DNA from: an uncultured Prevotellaceae bacterium
Lineage (GTDB): Bacteria; Bacteroidota; Bacteroidia; Bacteroidales; Bacteroidaceae
Direction: 5' to 3'
DNA: 64,000 nt
Assembly (NCBI GenBank): GCA_947169115.1
Contig: CAMVOK010000003.1
Coordinates: 91,688 to 155,687 of the forward strand
The first letter of the stretch is position 1; every line of letters begins with the position of its first letter. Positions 10,564 to 19,328 of the stretch are shown here, piece by piece. Made by a program: the position numbers and the translations under genes. The notes beneath the pieces were generated by a model. It saw only the letters and a list, made by a program, of their open reading frames with translations. It did no database searches and was not told the DNA's origin.

Positions 10564-11496
10564 TTAACTTTTTTGTACAAATTTCAATTTTTTATAAAGA
10601 TTTGCTGCTTGAAGGTGTTCTTCGCAGACCCTTTCCCTTACAGATTCGGGGGAAAGGACCTCGATTCTATTGCCTTTCGAGAGGAGTTCGGCTATGAAAT
10701 CATGTGAGGGCCGGATATAAAACTTGTAGTCTGTATAGTTCTCACCTTCCTTCAGTACTTCCTGGGTATGATGTAGTGGAAGGTCACGGATGTATTTGCT
10801 TTCGTCTCCAAACGCACGAATGACGACACGTATGGGTTTCTCTGTATCACTAATGAATATACCAAAAGAATCCGTGAATATACTCTCCGCACGAAAACCT
10901 TTTGGTAGTTCAAATTCTTGATCTGTGATAGATAGTTGACTGATACGATCAAAAGCGAAGACCTTATAAGGTAATGGCTTGTTCCTGATGTTATAATCGA
11001 TAACATACCATCGTTGATGGAATAGTTTGATGCAACATGGTGAGACAAGCCTCTGTTTAGCTACAGCATCTATGTGTTTTTTATATAGGAAAGAGATACA
11101 TCTTTGTTGCTTGATCGCATCAAGGATGAGACTTAGCGTTTTCCCCTCACAGGGTATGTTTTCTAAAAGGATGTGGTCTTGTAATGACAAACTTTCGCTG
11201 ACTATATTGCTGACTGTCAATGTAGATAACATCCATCGTTGTATAGTATTGTCATGTAGTACTTGACGATTACTAATAAAATACCGATTAGTTCTACGAT
11301 TGCATTCTATGTCAATGCCAAAAGTTTCTGCCAATGCATTCTTATAGCGTATGAAAGTGTAACGAGACAACTCAACTCCGCCACTCATTTCTGTTCTGAC
11401 CCAACGATTGTTAATTTCTTCTAAACTTATTGGGCCATTCTGTTTAATGGTGTCCAAAAGCCAAACATATAGATACAGTAGGTTGTAGCTTTTCAT
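10564..11496 (-). CDS. WYL-domain transcriptional regulator, candidate regulator of the cas operon
   Basis: WYL-domain proteins are ligand-sensing transcription factors often found beside CRISPR and other defence loci. The 310-residue protein starts with a winged-helix-like region (NLLYLYVWLLDTIKQNG, then SRYTFIRYKNAL). The WYL domain comes from about residue 130 (AIKQQRCISFLYKKH, then LVSPCCIKLFHQRWYVIDYN), where RWYVIDYN replaces the eponymous W-Y-L. A C-terminal WCX-type part follows (PIRVVIRAFGDESKYIRDLPLHHTQE). I chose ATG at 11496; a TTG nine codons upstream is also in frame. Same strand as cas3 and 67 bases from it, so control of the cas genes is a reasonable inference but not shown. 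Confidence 0.9.
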   Translation of the reverse strand: MKSYNLLYLYVWLLDTIKQNGPISLEEINNRWVRTEMSGGVELSRYTFIRYKNALAETFGIDIECNRRTNRYFISNRQVLHDNTIQRWMLSTLTVSNIVSESLSLQDHILLENIPCEGKTLSLILDAIKQQRCISFLYKKHIDAVAKQRLVSPCCIKLFHQRWYVIDYNIRNKPLPYKVFAFDRISQLSITDQEFELPKGFRAESIFTDSFGIFISDTEKPIRVVIRAFGDESKYIRDLPLHHTQEVLKEGENYTDYKFYIRPSHDFIAELLSKGNRIEVLSPESVRERVCEEHLQAANLYKKLKFVQKS

Positions 11497-11542
11497 GGGG
11501 CTTAATGAATAATGCTGAAACAAATGTATGAATAATCCGTGG

Positions 11543-11569
11543 AATATGCATAATATTTGTGTGCATATT
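11543..11569. promoter_or_regulatory. Perfect inverted repeat in the WYL gene leader, candidate operator
   Basis: AATATGCA (11543-11550) and TGCATATT (11562-11569) are perfect inverted copies separated by 11 bases. The pair lies between the TATCTTTG promoter box (11584-11591, minus strand) and the ATG of the WYL gene, where a bound dimer would block its own transcription. Spacing of the half-site centres (19 bases) is somewhat longer than two helical turns would need for the same face. Confidence 0.5.
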
Positions 11570-11583
11570 TGTTTATGCTACAG

Positions 11584-11591
11584 CAAAGATA
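11584..11591 (-). promoter_or_regulatory. -7 box of the WYL regulator gene
   Basis: TATCTTTG on the minus strand, with TTTG about 16 bases further upstream as a possible -33 element. It would give a leader of about 80 bases holding the inverted repeat at 11543-11569. Confidence 0.55.
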
Positions 11592-11694
11592 CTAATTTTA
11601 AAGCAAATCACAACTTTAATATACACTATTTCCATCAAAAGGGCATAGTAAAAAACGAAAAAGTGTGATTTCTTCAGAAAAGATGTTGAATAAC

Positions 11695-11725
11695 TTGTAT
11701 GTATAACGGGAATGTTATATCTTTG
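11695..11725 (+). promoter_or_regulatory. Promoter of the hicB-like gene
   Basis: TTG at 11695-11697 and TATCTTTG at 11718-11725 have the usual Bacteroidetes spacing. The transcript would carry a leader of about 95 bases before the ATG at 11827. I see no hicA-like reading frame in it; the only ATG frame is about ten codons long (11744-11776 region). The rest of 11524-11694 is AT-rich and holds only the WYL promoter and operator. Confidence 0.55.
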
Positions 11726-11826
11726 TGGTAAAACCTAGCTTAATGAAGAGGATTCTAAGTCAATCTGGCGAATAGCTTATCTGATGCCAAAGGATAAAAG
11801 AAATGTATGAATAAAATTATAAGATT

Positions 11827-12225
11827 ATGATAGTAGCAATAGAAAAACAGAATGATGGCACCTATATAGCCTACAATATGGGATGTGACAAGTTCACGGC
11901 AATAGGTTCAGGTGCAACCATTACAGAGGCAAAGGAGGATTATTTCAACAGTATTGAAGAAATGAAAGAAACATATATGGAACACGGGGATGAAGTTCCG
12001 GCAGAATTGATTGAGGCTCCCACATTCAAGTTTGATTTGTCGTCATTCTTTGACTATTACTCTTTCATTAATGTGACGGCCTTTGCAAAGATGATTGGTA
12101 TTAACGGTTCATTAATGCGCCAGTATAAGAAGGGAGATACCTATATTTCCAACTCTCAACTTGAGAAGATACAGGCTTTTGTGAACAGGATGGGAACAGA
12201 TTTTCAAAGTCTGCGCCTCATATGA
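11827..12225 (+). CDS. hicB: Orphan HicB-family antitoxin-like protein
   Basis: HicB proteins neutralise the HicA mRNA-cleaving toxin and repress their own promoter. The 132-residue protein has the N-terminal HicB partial RNase H fold (MIVAIEKQNDGTYIAYNMGCD, then SGATITEAKEDYFNSIEEMKE). It ends in a Bacteroidetes-type helix-turn-helix (FINVTAFAKMIGINGSLMRQYKKG). No HicA gene lies on either side: the upstream gap codes for nothing recognisable and the next gene downstream is higB. It may be a stand-alone regulator or the survivor of a broken pair. Function as an antitoxin is therefore inferred from family only. Confidence 0.82.
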   Translation: MIVAIEKQNDGTYIAYNMGCDKFTAIGSGATITEAKEDYFNSIEEMKETYMEHGDEVPAELIEAPTFKFDLSSFFDYYSFINVTAFAKMIGINGSLMRQYKKGDTYISNSQLEKIQAFVNRMGTDFQSLRLI

Positions 12226-12232
12226 CAAAGTT

Positions 12233-12268
12233 GGTGCTGTTCGTCGGGATTTCCGACAAACTGCATCC
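12233..12268. repeat. Second copy of the rhuM palindrome
   Basis: This 36-base intergenic segment reads TGTTCGTCGG...CTGCATCC. Along its right arm and centre it matches the palindrome at 4783-4819, while the outer left arm has diverged. Flanking bases do not match, so only the palindrome is shared. Confidence 0.7.
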
Positions 12269-12344
12269 TTATCTTTAAGACAATGACAGGTTGCCCCGAG
12301 GCTGCATGAAATTGTTGGATTTCATCCGACCTTTTCCTTGCCTC

Positions 12345-12433
12345 GGCATAGTCCAAACGAGTTTGACCTCTGCTCTCGGCTGCATGAAAATATTCGCAGA
12401 ATTTGCGAATCTGTTGGAGTTTTATTATCTTTG
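12345..12433 (+). promoter_or_regulatory. higBA promoter in a repeat element, with a candidate HigA operator
   Basis: The stretch starts with CTCGGCATAG..CAAACGAGTTT, which recurs on the minus strand near 63890. It ends in the -7 box TATCTTTG (12426-12433). Just upstream of the -33 region is a perfect inverted repeat, ATTCGCA (12392-12398) and TGCGAAT (12404-12410) with a 5-base spacer, well placed for binding by HigA. The remainder of the 12226-12453 gap holds another small hairpin (TGAAAT...ATTTCA). Confidence 0.6.
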
Positions 12434-12453
12434 TGCCATGATATTAAGGAGTA

Positions 12454-12762
12454 ATGGAGATATTGTTTGAAAAGGACTATCTGCGTGAGTTGTTTTATGA
12501 TGGCGTGACAAGTGACAGACATCATCGCTACCAACCAGATATAGTAAGAAGATATGTGCGTGTGATTAATACCCTTGAGTCTGTGGATAAACCTTCTGAT
12601 CTTTTCCGTTATCGTTCGCTTCATTATGAGAGACTAATTGGCGACAAAGCTGGTCTGGAATCGGTGCGGGTAAACAAGCAATACCGCATTGAGTTCAAGT
12701 CAACATCAGAGGGCGAGGTTACTGTTTGCAATATCATAGAATTGTCGAACCATTATAAATAA
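12454..12762 (+). CDS. higB: HigB-type toxin of a HigBA module
   Basis: HigB toxins are RelE-fold ribonucleases that cleave mRNA on the ribosome. The 102-residue protein begins MEILFEKDYLRELFYDG and contains the conserved core LHYERLIGDKAGLESVRVNKQYRIEF, of which SVRVNKQYRIEF is the plasmid-killer family mark. It ends in IIELSNHYK, the usual C-terminus with a catalytic-region His. Toxin precedes antitoxin by 9 bases, the reversed order that defines HigBA. Confidence 0.93.
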   Translation: MEILFEKDYLRELFYDGVTSDRHHRYQPDIVRRYVRVINTLESVDKPSDLFRYRSLHYERLIGDKAGLESVRVNKQYRIEFKSTSEGEVTVCNIIELSNHYK

Positions 12763-12771
12763 GGTTAGAAT

Positions 12772-13083
12772 ATGGGAAATTTAGGTTACGGAGCATATCC
12801 CACTCATCCAGGAGAGGTGTTGAAGGAGGAGATAGAGGAACGTGGTATCAGTCAACGACAGTTGGCAGAGAACATGGGCTTGACCTATTCTGTTGTGAAT
12901 GAGATTCTGAACGCTCGTCGTCCCCTGACGGCAAAGACAGCGTTGATGTTTGAGGCTGCCCTTGACGTGCCTGCTGACTCGCTGATGTTTCTGCAGACCA
13001 AATACAACATGCAGACAGCGCGAAAGGATTCGACACTGACAAATATGCTGAAAGGAATAAGAAAGATAGCAGCTGTGTTCTAA
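12772..13083 (+). CDS. higA: HigA antitoxin
   Basis: HigA binds and inactivates HigB and represses the operon through its helix-turn-helix. The 103-residue protein has the family start AYPTHPGEVLKEEIEERG, an XRE-type HTH (SQRQLAENMGLTYSVVNEILNARR) and TAKTALMFEAALDVPADSLMFLQ, the usual HigA continuation. A palindrome 370 bases upstream (12392-12410) is a plausible operator. It ends 27 bases before der, which may be partly co-transcribed. Confidence 0.94.
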   Translation: MGNLGYGAYPTHPGEVLKEEIEERGISQRQLAENMGLTYSVVNEILNARRPLTAKTALMFEAALDVPADSLMFLQTKYNMQTARKDSTLTNMLKGIRKIAAVF

Positions 13084-13110
13084 CACAAAAAAAGGAAAAA
13101 GATTTGCATT

Positions 13111-14424
13111 ATGAGTAATCTGGTAGCTATAGTGGGACGCCCGAACGTGGGCAAGAGCACATTGTTTAACAGACTGACGCAGACGCGCCACGCCATCGTG
13201 AGCGACGAGGCGGGAACTACGCGCGACCGACAATACGGAAAGTGCGAGTGGACGGGCAAGGAGTTTTCCGTCGTAGATACAGGCGGATGGGTGGTGAACT
13301 CGGACGACATCTTCGAGGAGGAGATTCGTAAGCAGGTGACGGTGGCCACGGAGGAGGCTGATGTCATCCTGTTTCTCGTGGATGTGCAGAACGGCGTGAC
13401 TGACCTCGACAGCGAGGTGGCTGCCATACTGAGACGGACAAAGAAACCGACCATACTGGTGGCGAACAAGACGGACAACAACGATCAGCAGTATCTGGCT
13501 GCTGAGTTCTACTCGCTGGGTCTGGGCGACCCCTGGTGTATATCCTCGGCCACGGGCAGCGGCACGGGCGACTTGCTGGACCACATCGTTGAGTGTCTGC
13601 CCAAGCAGCCCGACGAGGGGGCGGAGAGTGAGATTCCGCGATTTGCCGTGGTGGGCAGACCGAACGTGGGGAAGAGCAGTCTGGTGAATGCCTTCATCGG
13701 TGAGGAACGCCACATCGTGACGGACATTGCGGGGACGACGCGCGACAGCATATATACGAGGTTTAACAAGTTCGGGCTCGACTTCTTCCTCGTGGATACG
13801 GCCGGCATACGCCGCAAGAACAAGGTGAGCGAGGACCTGGAGTTCTACAGCGTGATGCGGAGCATACGAGCCATAGAGAACTCGGATGTGTGCATCCTGA
13901 TGATTGACGCGACGCGCGGCATCGAAGGGCAGGACATGAACATCTTCCAGCTCATACAGAAGAACCAGAAGAGCCTCGTAGTAGTGGTGAACAAATGGGA
14001 CTTGGTGCCGGAGAAGGACCAGAAGGTGATGGACACCTTCATCGAGGCTATACGCAACCGCATGGCTCCGTTTACCGACTTCCCCATCGTCTTTGCCTCG
14101 GCCATGACGAAGCAGCGCATCTTCAAGATTCTGGAGACGGCCAAGCAGGTCTATGACAACCGCGTGCGCCGCGTGGGTACCACCCGACTGAACGAGGAGA
14201 TGCTGCCTCTGATAGAGGCGTTCCCGCCACCATCGATGAAGGGTAAGTACATCAAGATTAAGTATTGTACGCAGATTCCCGATACGCGCGTGCCGACGTT
14301 TGTCTTCTATGCCAACCTGCCGCAATACGTGAGGGAGCCTTACCGCCGTTTCCTGGAGAACAAGATTCGGGAACGCTGGCAGTTTACGGGATGCCCCATG
14401 AATATCTTTGTAAGGCAGAAGTGA
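13111..14424 (+). CDS. der: Ribosome-assembly GTPase Der (EngA)
   Basis: Der is an essential GTPase with two G domains needed for 50S subunit maturation. In the 437-residue protein the first G domain shows GRPNVGKST at residue 9, DTGGW, and NKTD. The second shows GRPNVGKSS near residue 183, DTAGIRRK, and NKWD. A KH-like C-terminal domain ends [11 protein letters not shown]...[19 protein letters not shown], the usual Der tail. Length and motif order are complete. The ATG at 13111 gives the canonical N-terminus [12 protein letters not shown]. Confidence 0.97.
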   Translation: MSNLVAIVGRPNVGKSTLFNRLTQTRHAIVSDEAGTTRDRQYGKCEWTGKEFSVVDTGGWVVNSDDIFEEEIRKQVTVATEEADVILFLVDVQNGVTDLDSEVAAILRRTKKPTILVANKTDNNDQQYLAAEFYSLGLGDPWCISSATGSGTGDLLDHIVECLPKQPDEGAESEIPRFAVVGRPNVGKSSLVNAFIGEERHIVTDIAGTTRDSIYTRFNKFGLDFFLVDTAGIRRKNKVSEDLEFYSVMRSIRAIENSDVCILMIDATRGIEGQDMNIFQLIQKNQKSLVVVVNKWDLVPEKDQKVMDTFIEAIRNRMAPFTDFPIVFASAMTKQRIFKILETAKQVYDNRVRRVGTTRLNEEMLPLIEAFPPPSMKGKYIKIKYCTQIPDTRVPTFVFYANLPQYVREPYRRFLENKIRERWQFTGCPMNIFVRQK

Positions 14425-14466
14425 ATGGGGAGAGGTTTAGAGGTTTAGGGATTTAGAGGAGAGAAG

Positions 14467-14508
14467 ATAGAGGAGAGAGGATAGAGGAGAGAGGATAGAG
14501 GAGAGAGG
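14467..14508 (+). repeat. Three perfect copies of a 14-base purine repeat
   Basis: ATAGAGGAGAGAGG occurs three times in a row directly after der, preceded by looser versions from about 14430. A second low-complexity run, GGTAAATG-like, follows at 14584-14613. The gap before the next gene holds nothing else that I can see. Confidence 0.85.
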
Positions 14509-14617
14509 TCACTTTTGCAACTTGTCATCCAGTCTAATACATACCTCTTCTCACTATTCACTTCTCACTTCTCACAACAAATTGGTAAATGGTAAATGAT
14601 AAAATGGTAAATGCGAG

Positions 14618-15001
14618 ATGTTCAATAATAGAATTTTAATATTTTTCTTGTTTCTTTGTCTCGTTAGCAGTTGCAAGAAGGAGGATAAGAATCCGTGCCA
14701 GGCTGCAGAGCAGTATTATGGCTATCTGATAAAGGGTAACGTGGAGGCTTACGTGCGCCACATCCATGACTATGACCAGATGGACGAGGGGTATCGCAGT
14801 CAGCTCAAGGACATGTTCTTGCAGTATCTCGACCGCGAGGAACAGATTCACGGGGGCATAGTGTCGGCACGCGCCTTGCGCGACACGCTCATCGACAGTG
14901 TGGAGGCTCACGTCTTCGTGGAGGTGCAGTTTGGCGACAGTACGTCGGAACAGGTGAGTCTGCCTCTTGTGCGCACGCCGAAGGGCTGGATGATGAGGTA
15001 G
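14618..15001 (+). CDS. Small lipoprotein of unknown function
   Basis: This 127-residue protein has a lipoprotein signal, MFNNRILIFFLFLCLVSSC, with the lipobox Cys at residue 19. The mature part contains CQAAEQYYGYLIKGNVEAYVRHIHDYD and ends in VSLPLVRTPKGWMMR. The helical start followed by strands resembles small NTF2-like or DUF4878-type lipoproteins, in which a GWMMR-like ending is common, but I cannot assign it firmly. It is followed by a strong terminator and probably forms its own unit. Confidence 0.75.
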   Translation: MFNNRILIFFLFLCLVSSCKKEDKNPCQAAEQYYGYLIKGNVEAYVRHIHDYDQMDEGYRSQLKDMFLQYLDREEQIHGGIVSARALRDTLIDSVEAHVFVEVQFGDSTSEQVSLPLVRTPKGWMMR

Positions 15002-15021
15002 GTTATTACTCACAAATAACT

Positions 15022-15063
15022 CAGCAGGGTTGCCGGTATTCACTGGCAACCCTGCTGGTTTGT
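15022..15063 (+). terminator. Rho-independent terminator of the lipoprotein gene
   Basis: A perfect 13-base stem, CAGCAGGGTTGCC with GGCAACCCTGCTG, around a 10-base loop is followed by GTTTGTT. Confidence 0.88.
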
Positions 15064-15158
15064 TATGTGAGAAGGTGAGAAGGATTGGAGGTTTAGTAAT
15101 TTAGAAGTTTAGAGGTTTAGAGGTTTAAAGGTTTAAAAGTTTAAGTGTTTAAGGTATT

Positions 15159-15187
15159 CTCCCTCCCCAGGGAGGGCTGGGGTGGGC
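15159..15187 (+). repeat. G-rich palindromic element, left flank of the GH95 gene
   Basis: CTCCCTCC-CCAG-GGAGGG followed by CTGGGGTGGGC, preceded by a run of GTTTAAAG/GTTTAGAG-type 8-mers from about 15090. Lies just after the stop codon of the GH95 gene. An inverted counterpart with the same flank lies at 18429-18457 before its start. Confidence 0.75.
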
Positions 15188-15197
15188 CTATTATGCA

Positions 15198-18100
15198 TTA
15201 TTTCACCTTTCTAACTTCCTTGCTGCCGTCGGTTCCTGTGGCCTGTACGAGGACTACGCCCCGTGGTGCGCGAAAGGAACGCTTCGACTGGGCTTTCAGT
15301 TGTCGCCCCGTGGTGTCGTAGGCCGAGACATCGCGGATGTTGTTGCCTTCGACGGTGAGGAGGTCGCCCTGGCGGATGACGTTGGTGATGAGCTGGGGGC
15401 GATACTTGATGTGGCTCTGGCCGGTCATGTTGCCGAAGTCGATCTCGTACCATTTGCCAACTTCGGTGGGGAAGACGATGGTGTTGTCGTCAACTACGGT
15501 GACGGCAATCTGTTCGCCACCACAATAGACGGCGTGGGTGGCAATGCCCTTGTACTTGACGGCGCACTCGCGACCGCTTTCCGACTTGATGACCACGGCT
15601 GTGAGTTTGCCTTGCTTCCAGTCTTGGTTGACCTCGAAGTTGCCTACGGCACGAAGTCCGTGGACGTGACCCTCGGGCCATGTGGAGGGCAGGGCAGGGA
15701 GGAGTTGCAGGGTGTCGGAGTGGCTCTGGAGGAGCATCTCGGCGATACCGGCGCAACAGCCGAAGTTTCCGTCAATCTGGAACGGTGCGTGGGCATCGTA
15801 GAGGTTGTAATAGACACCGCCGGCATACTGGTTGGTGTTGTAGGCCGTGGAGTGCTTGAGGGCGTTCTTCAAGATGGTGTGGGCGTGGTCGCCATCGAGG
15901 GCGCGTGCCCAAAGGTTCACCTTCCATCCCATTGACCATCCGGTGGCCACGTCGCCACGCAACTTCAGGCTGTTGACGGCCGGTTCGAAGTAGGGGCTGG
16001 AGGGGTCGATCTCGGTCAGGGGATAGAGGGCCATGAGGTGGCTCATGTGGCGGTGACTGGGGTCGTCGCTGACATCATAGGGCGAATATTTCCATTCGCG
16101 GAGTAGGATGTCGCCCTTCTTCACACCGTTGCGCGGGTTGGTCCATCCGCCGTTGAGGGAGGTGCTGGCCGTGTAGGTCTCGGTGTGCAGACCTTGGTCG
16201 GTCTTTTCGAGATAGAGGTTGAGCTTCTCAATGTCGGTAGCGCTGAGCCCGGTTACTGCGGGACCCAATATCTCGTAAGCTTCGCCCACACTCTTGAACA
16301 GGGCGTAGATGAGCTGCTGGGCGTGGGCGGTGCCGTCTTCCGAGGCATGGGCGTTCTGCTCAGCGGAATATTCGTTGGGAGCCACGAAAGTGCCATCGGG
16401 GGCGAAGCTGTAGGCAGTGCCTTTGTAGTTGGAGTTCTGCGTGCTGCTGTCGTAACCGCGGTCTTCAATCATGCGTTCGAACCAGAACTGGGCACAGCTC
16501 CAGAGTACGGGGAAGGCACGGGCGAGGAACTCCTCGTCGCGAGTGTAGCGGAAGTGCTGCCAGAGGTGGCTGCAATACCAGGCATTGGCTACGAAGTAGT
16601 TGTTGCCCCAGGTGCTCATGCCGCCGAAGATGTTGCTCTCGGTGAATACCGTCCATCCGTTTGTGACGCCGCCATATTGGCGGGCTGCACTCTTGTAGCT
16701 GGAGGACTGGGCCATCTTGATGATGAAGTTGAGGAAGGGCAGATGGGTGTCGGAGAGGTTGGTGGGCTCGGCTGGCCAGTAGTTCATCTGGATGTTGATG
16801 TTGGTGTGGATGTCGGAGTGCCAGGGAGCCTGTGCCAGGTTGTTCCAGATGCCCTGCAGGTTGTTGGGCACGTCGATGCCGCGGCTGCTGGAGATTTCGA
16901 GGTAGCGGCCATAGGAGAAGTAGAGCTGCTCGAGGAAGCGTGCCTCGTCGTTGTTCAGGTTGGAAAGGGTGTTGTAGTAGTTGATGAGGGCCGGGGTTGT
17001 GCGCTTGGAGGCGGCGTTGCCCAGTTGCAGGCTGACGCGGCCGGTTATGGATTCGAAGTCGCTGATGTGGTCGGAGAGTAGGGCATCGAAACCTTTGGCC
17101 TCGGCCTGTGCCAGACGTTCAATCACGGCGGTCTGTATGGTAGCGGCCGTGCCCGAAGTACATTTCATATTGGTGGGACTGTCGTCGTAGGTGGTCATGG
17201 CACTGATGAGGACTACCACCTCGTCGGCATCCGTGACGGTGACGGTCTTCTTGCTAGTGTCAAAGGTCTTCTCGCCCTGTGAGGGGAGCAGAACGCGCAC
17301 GTTGGCCTGATACTTGACCGTGGTGAGGGTACCGTAGATGCGGATGTCGCCAGGGGCTGCCGTCGAGTTGCCCATGATGCTGGCCTTGGCATCGATGGCA
17401 TCGCCAGGGGTGAGGGAAACGCGGAGACTGAGGCGGTTGTTGCCTGTGGCACGGTAGCGCACGGCAATTACCTTGTCGGGGAAGCTGCTGAGGTAGGTTC
17501 GGTCGTATTGGGTCTGTCCGTCAGCCGAAGTGTAGCGGACGCCGGCCGTTCCGTTCTGGATGTCGAGGTAGCGACAATAGTCCTTGGCTCCGTTTGCGGC
17601 GCTGTAACCAAAGTCGCCGCTGATGTCCTCGACGAAGACCGAACCAAAGTTGCGGAAGTAGCCGTGGTCGCCACCGACGGCGTTACTGCCCGACCAAAGG
17701 GTCTTCTCGTTGAATTGTATTTCGTCTTTCTTGATGCCGCCAAACAGACTGGCACCCAACTGGCCGTTTCCGATAGGCAGGGAGTATTCCATCCAGATGT
17801 TGCTGACTCCCGTGGAGGTGGCGGGCTGGTCGTACCAGAGGGTCAGGGGATGTTCGGGTGTGAATGAGGTGGCTCCCGTGGTGCGAAATTCGGGCATGTC
17901 GGGGTCTTCGGGGTCGATGATGACGAACTTGTTGTTTCCGTCGCCACTCTTCCAAAGGCCCAATGTGGTGCCGGCTCCCGTGCCGCCCCATTGGTTCATG
18001 TAAGCTTTTGAGTCGCTGGTACCCATCCATTGTAGTTGCCAAAAGGTATCTCCCTCTGCCAGAGACCATCCCGAGGCGTCCTCGCTGGTTTGTCCCTGGA

Positions 18101-18395
18101 TGCGACTGGCTGACGTGCTGTAAACGGCATATTGGCCGGCCTTGTTCTGCAACTGAAAGCCCGACAGGCTGCCTACGAACTTCCACAACTGTTTGTCGGT
18201 GGCCGTAGTCAGGGTTCCCTGCTGGGTCGTGAGGTTGGCACCATTGTTGCCGCCAGTCAGGTACAGCTGGCTGTTGTTGAACTGAATGATGTAGTACGTT
18301 TCTGTGTTGAACTTCGGGGTTGTCAACGCCTGAACGAAGTTGAACATTGAAAGTTGAAAGCTGAAAGCCAACAACAAGAACAAATACTTTTTCAT
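15198..18395 (-). CDS. Secreted GH95 glycoside hydrolase (alpha-L-fucosidase or galactosidase type)
   Basis: GH95 enzymes are inverting hydrolases that release terminal alpha-L-fucose or L-galactose from plant or host glycans. This 1065-residue protein has a signal peptide (residues 1 to about 24). A beta-trefoil-like module follows to about residue 165 ([17 protein letters not shown]...[20 protein letters not shown]). The GH95 N-terminal domain opens with LTLWYDQPA and [19 protein letters not shown]. The helical barrel carries [17 protein letters not shown], the region of the catalytic Asn pair, and [10 protein letters not shown], the region of the catalytic Asp. The end ([14 protein letters not shown]...GVVLVQATG) resembles a T9SS sorting domain. 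Substrate cannot be decided here. Confidence 0.92.
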   Translation of the reverse strand: MKKYLFLLLAFSFQLSMFNFVQALTTPKFNTETYYIIQFNNSQLYLTGGNNGANLTTQQGTLTTATDKQLWKFVGSLSGFQLQNKAGQYAVYSTSASRIQGQTSEDASGWSLAEGDTFWQLQWMGTSDSKAYMNQWGGTGAGTTLGLWKSGDGNNKFVIIDPEDPDMPEFRTTGATSFTPEHPLTLWYDQPATSTGVSNIWMEYSLPIGNGQLGASLFGGIKKDEIQFNEKTLWSGSNAVGGDHGYFRNFGSVFVEDISGDFGYSAANGAKDYCRYLDIQNGTAGVRYTSADGQTQYDRTYLSSFPDKVIAVRYRATGNNRLSLRVSLTPGDAIDAKASIMGNSTAAPGDIRIYGTLTTVKYQANVRVLLPSQGEKTFDTSKKTVTVTDADEVVVLISAMTTYDDSPTNMKCTSGTAATIQTAVIERLAQAEAKGFDALLSDHISDFESITGRVSLQLGNAASKRTTPALINYYNTLSNLNNDEARFLEQLYFSYGRYLEISSSRGIDVPNNLQGIWNNLAQAPWHSDIHTNINIQMNYWPAEPTNLSDTHLPFLNFIIKMAQSSSYKSAARQYGGVTNGWTVFTESNIFGGMSTWGNNYFVANAWYCSHLWQHFRYTRDEEFLARAFPVLWSCAQFWFERMIEDRGYDSSTQNSNYKGTAYSFAPDGTFVAPNEYSAEQNAHASEDGTAHAQQLIYALFKSVGEAYEILGPAVTGLSATDIEKLNLYLEKTDQGLHTETYTASTSLNGGWTNPRNGVKKGDILLREWKYSPYDVSDDPSHRHMSHLMALYPLTEIDPSSPYFEPAVNSLKLRGDVATGWSMGWKVNLWARALDGDHAHTILKNALKHSTAYNTNQYAGGVYYNLYDAHAPFQIDGNFGCCAGIAEMLLQSHSDTLQLLPALPSTWPEGHVHGLRAVGNFEVNQDWKQGKLTAVVIKSESGRECAVKYKGIATHAVYCGGEQIAVTVVDDNTIVFPTEVGKWYEIDFGNMTGQSHIKYRPQLITNVIRQGDLLTVEGNNIRDVSAYDTTGRQLKAQSKRSFRAPRGVVLVQATGTDGSKEVRKVK

Positions 18396-18428
18396 GATAT
18401 ATATGCTTTAATGTTAATATCTAAATGA

Positions 18429-18457
18429 GCCTACCCCGACCCTCCCTAGGGAGGGAG
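18429..18457 (-). repeat. G-rich palindromic element, right flank of the GH95 gene
   Basis: Read on the minus strand it is CTCCCTCC-CTAG-GGAGGG followed by TCGGGGTAGGC and preceded by GTTTAAGGTATT, matching the element at 15159-15187 in inverted orientation. The GTTTAA-type 8-mers continue to about 18500. Confidence 0.75.
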
Positions 18458-18499
18458 AATACCTTAAACTTTTAAACTCTTAAACTTCTAAACCTCCCT

Positions 18500-19261
18500 C
18501 TACTCCCTATTCGCTTCTTTCACCTTTCGGAACAGGTCGCTGGCAAAGATGAAGGAGTTGAGTTTCTCGTTGGTGGAGGTCATGATTTCGTCCTTCGTTC
18601 CCGTCCAGCCTACGGTGCCCTCATGGATATAAAGGATATGTTCACCAATGCCCATGACAGAGTTCATGTCGTGGGTGTTCATGATGGTGGTCATGTTATA
18701 TTCCTGGGTAATGCTGTGTATGAGTTCGTCGATGACCAGGGAGGTTTTTGGGTCGAGACCCGAATTTGGTTCGTCGCAGTACAGATACTTGGGGTTCAGG
18801 GCAATGGCTCGGGCAATGGCCACGCGTTTTTGCATACCGCCCGATATCTCACCTGGCATCTTCTGCTCGGCTCCTTTCAGGTTGACGCGGTCGAGACAGA
18901 ACTTTGCCCGCTTGATGCGGTCGGCCTCGTTCATGTCCGAGAACATGTCAAGGGGGAACATGACATTCTCCAGAACCGTCATGGAGTCGAACAGCGCGGC
19001 ACTCTGGAATATCATGCCCATCTCGCGACGAAGCATCACGCGCTCTTGTTTGGTCATCTTCACGAAGTCACGCCCGTCGTACAGAATTTCTCCTCGCGTA
19101 GGGTCGAACAGTCCCACGAGGTTCTTCATCAACACGGTCTTTCCGCTTCCGCTCTGACCGATGATGAGGTTGGTCTTTCCGTCCTCAAAGGTAAAGTTGA
19201 TGTCCTTCAATACGGTCTTCCCATCCTCGAAGGTCTTATATAAATGTTTGATTTCAATCAT
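18500..19261 (-). CDS. mlaF: Mla-type ABC transporter ATPase MlaF
   Basis: MlaF powers phospholipid transport between the outer and inner membranes, helping keep the outer leaflet free of phospholipid. The 253-residue protein has Walker A GQSGSGKT near residue 35, Q-loop MIFQSAALFDSMTV, signature SGGMQKRVAIARA and Walker B YLYCDEPNSGLDP; the phrase SGGMQKR is typical of MlaF. The permease gene mlaE lies 67 bases upstream in the same direction. An MCE-domain partner is not in the window. Confidence 0.92.
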   Translation of the reverse strand: MIEIKHLYKTFEDGKTVLKDINFTFEDGKTNLIIGQSGSGKTVLMKNLVGLFDPTRGEILYDGRDFVKMTKQERVMLRREMGMIFQSAALFDSMTVLENVMFPLDMFSDMNEADRIKRAKFCLDRVNLKGAEQKMPGEISGGMQKRVAIARAIALNPKYLYCDEPNSGLDPKTSLVIDELIHSITQEYNMTTIMNTHDMNSVMGIGEHILYIHEGTVGWTGTKDEIMTSTNEKLNSFIFASDLFRKVKEANRE

Positions 19262-19328
19262 GGAATAGTGATGTCAAATGTCAAATGTTAAATGTTGGAT
19301 TCGTTTTTTGCATTTGCCATTCGTAGCT

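Noticed and set aside
12781..14325. A 514-codon frame on the minus strand
   Set aside because: It lies antisense to higA and der, both clearly real, and has the His/Arg/Leu-rich make-up of a shadow frame.
16185..17081. A 298-codon valine- and glycine-rich frame on the plus strand
   Set aside because: Antisense to the GH95 gene and of biased composition.
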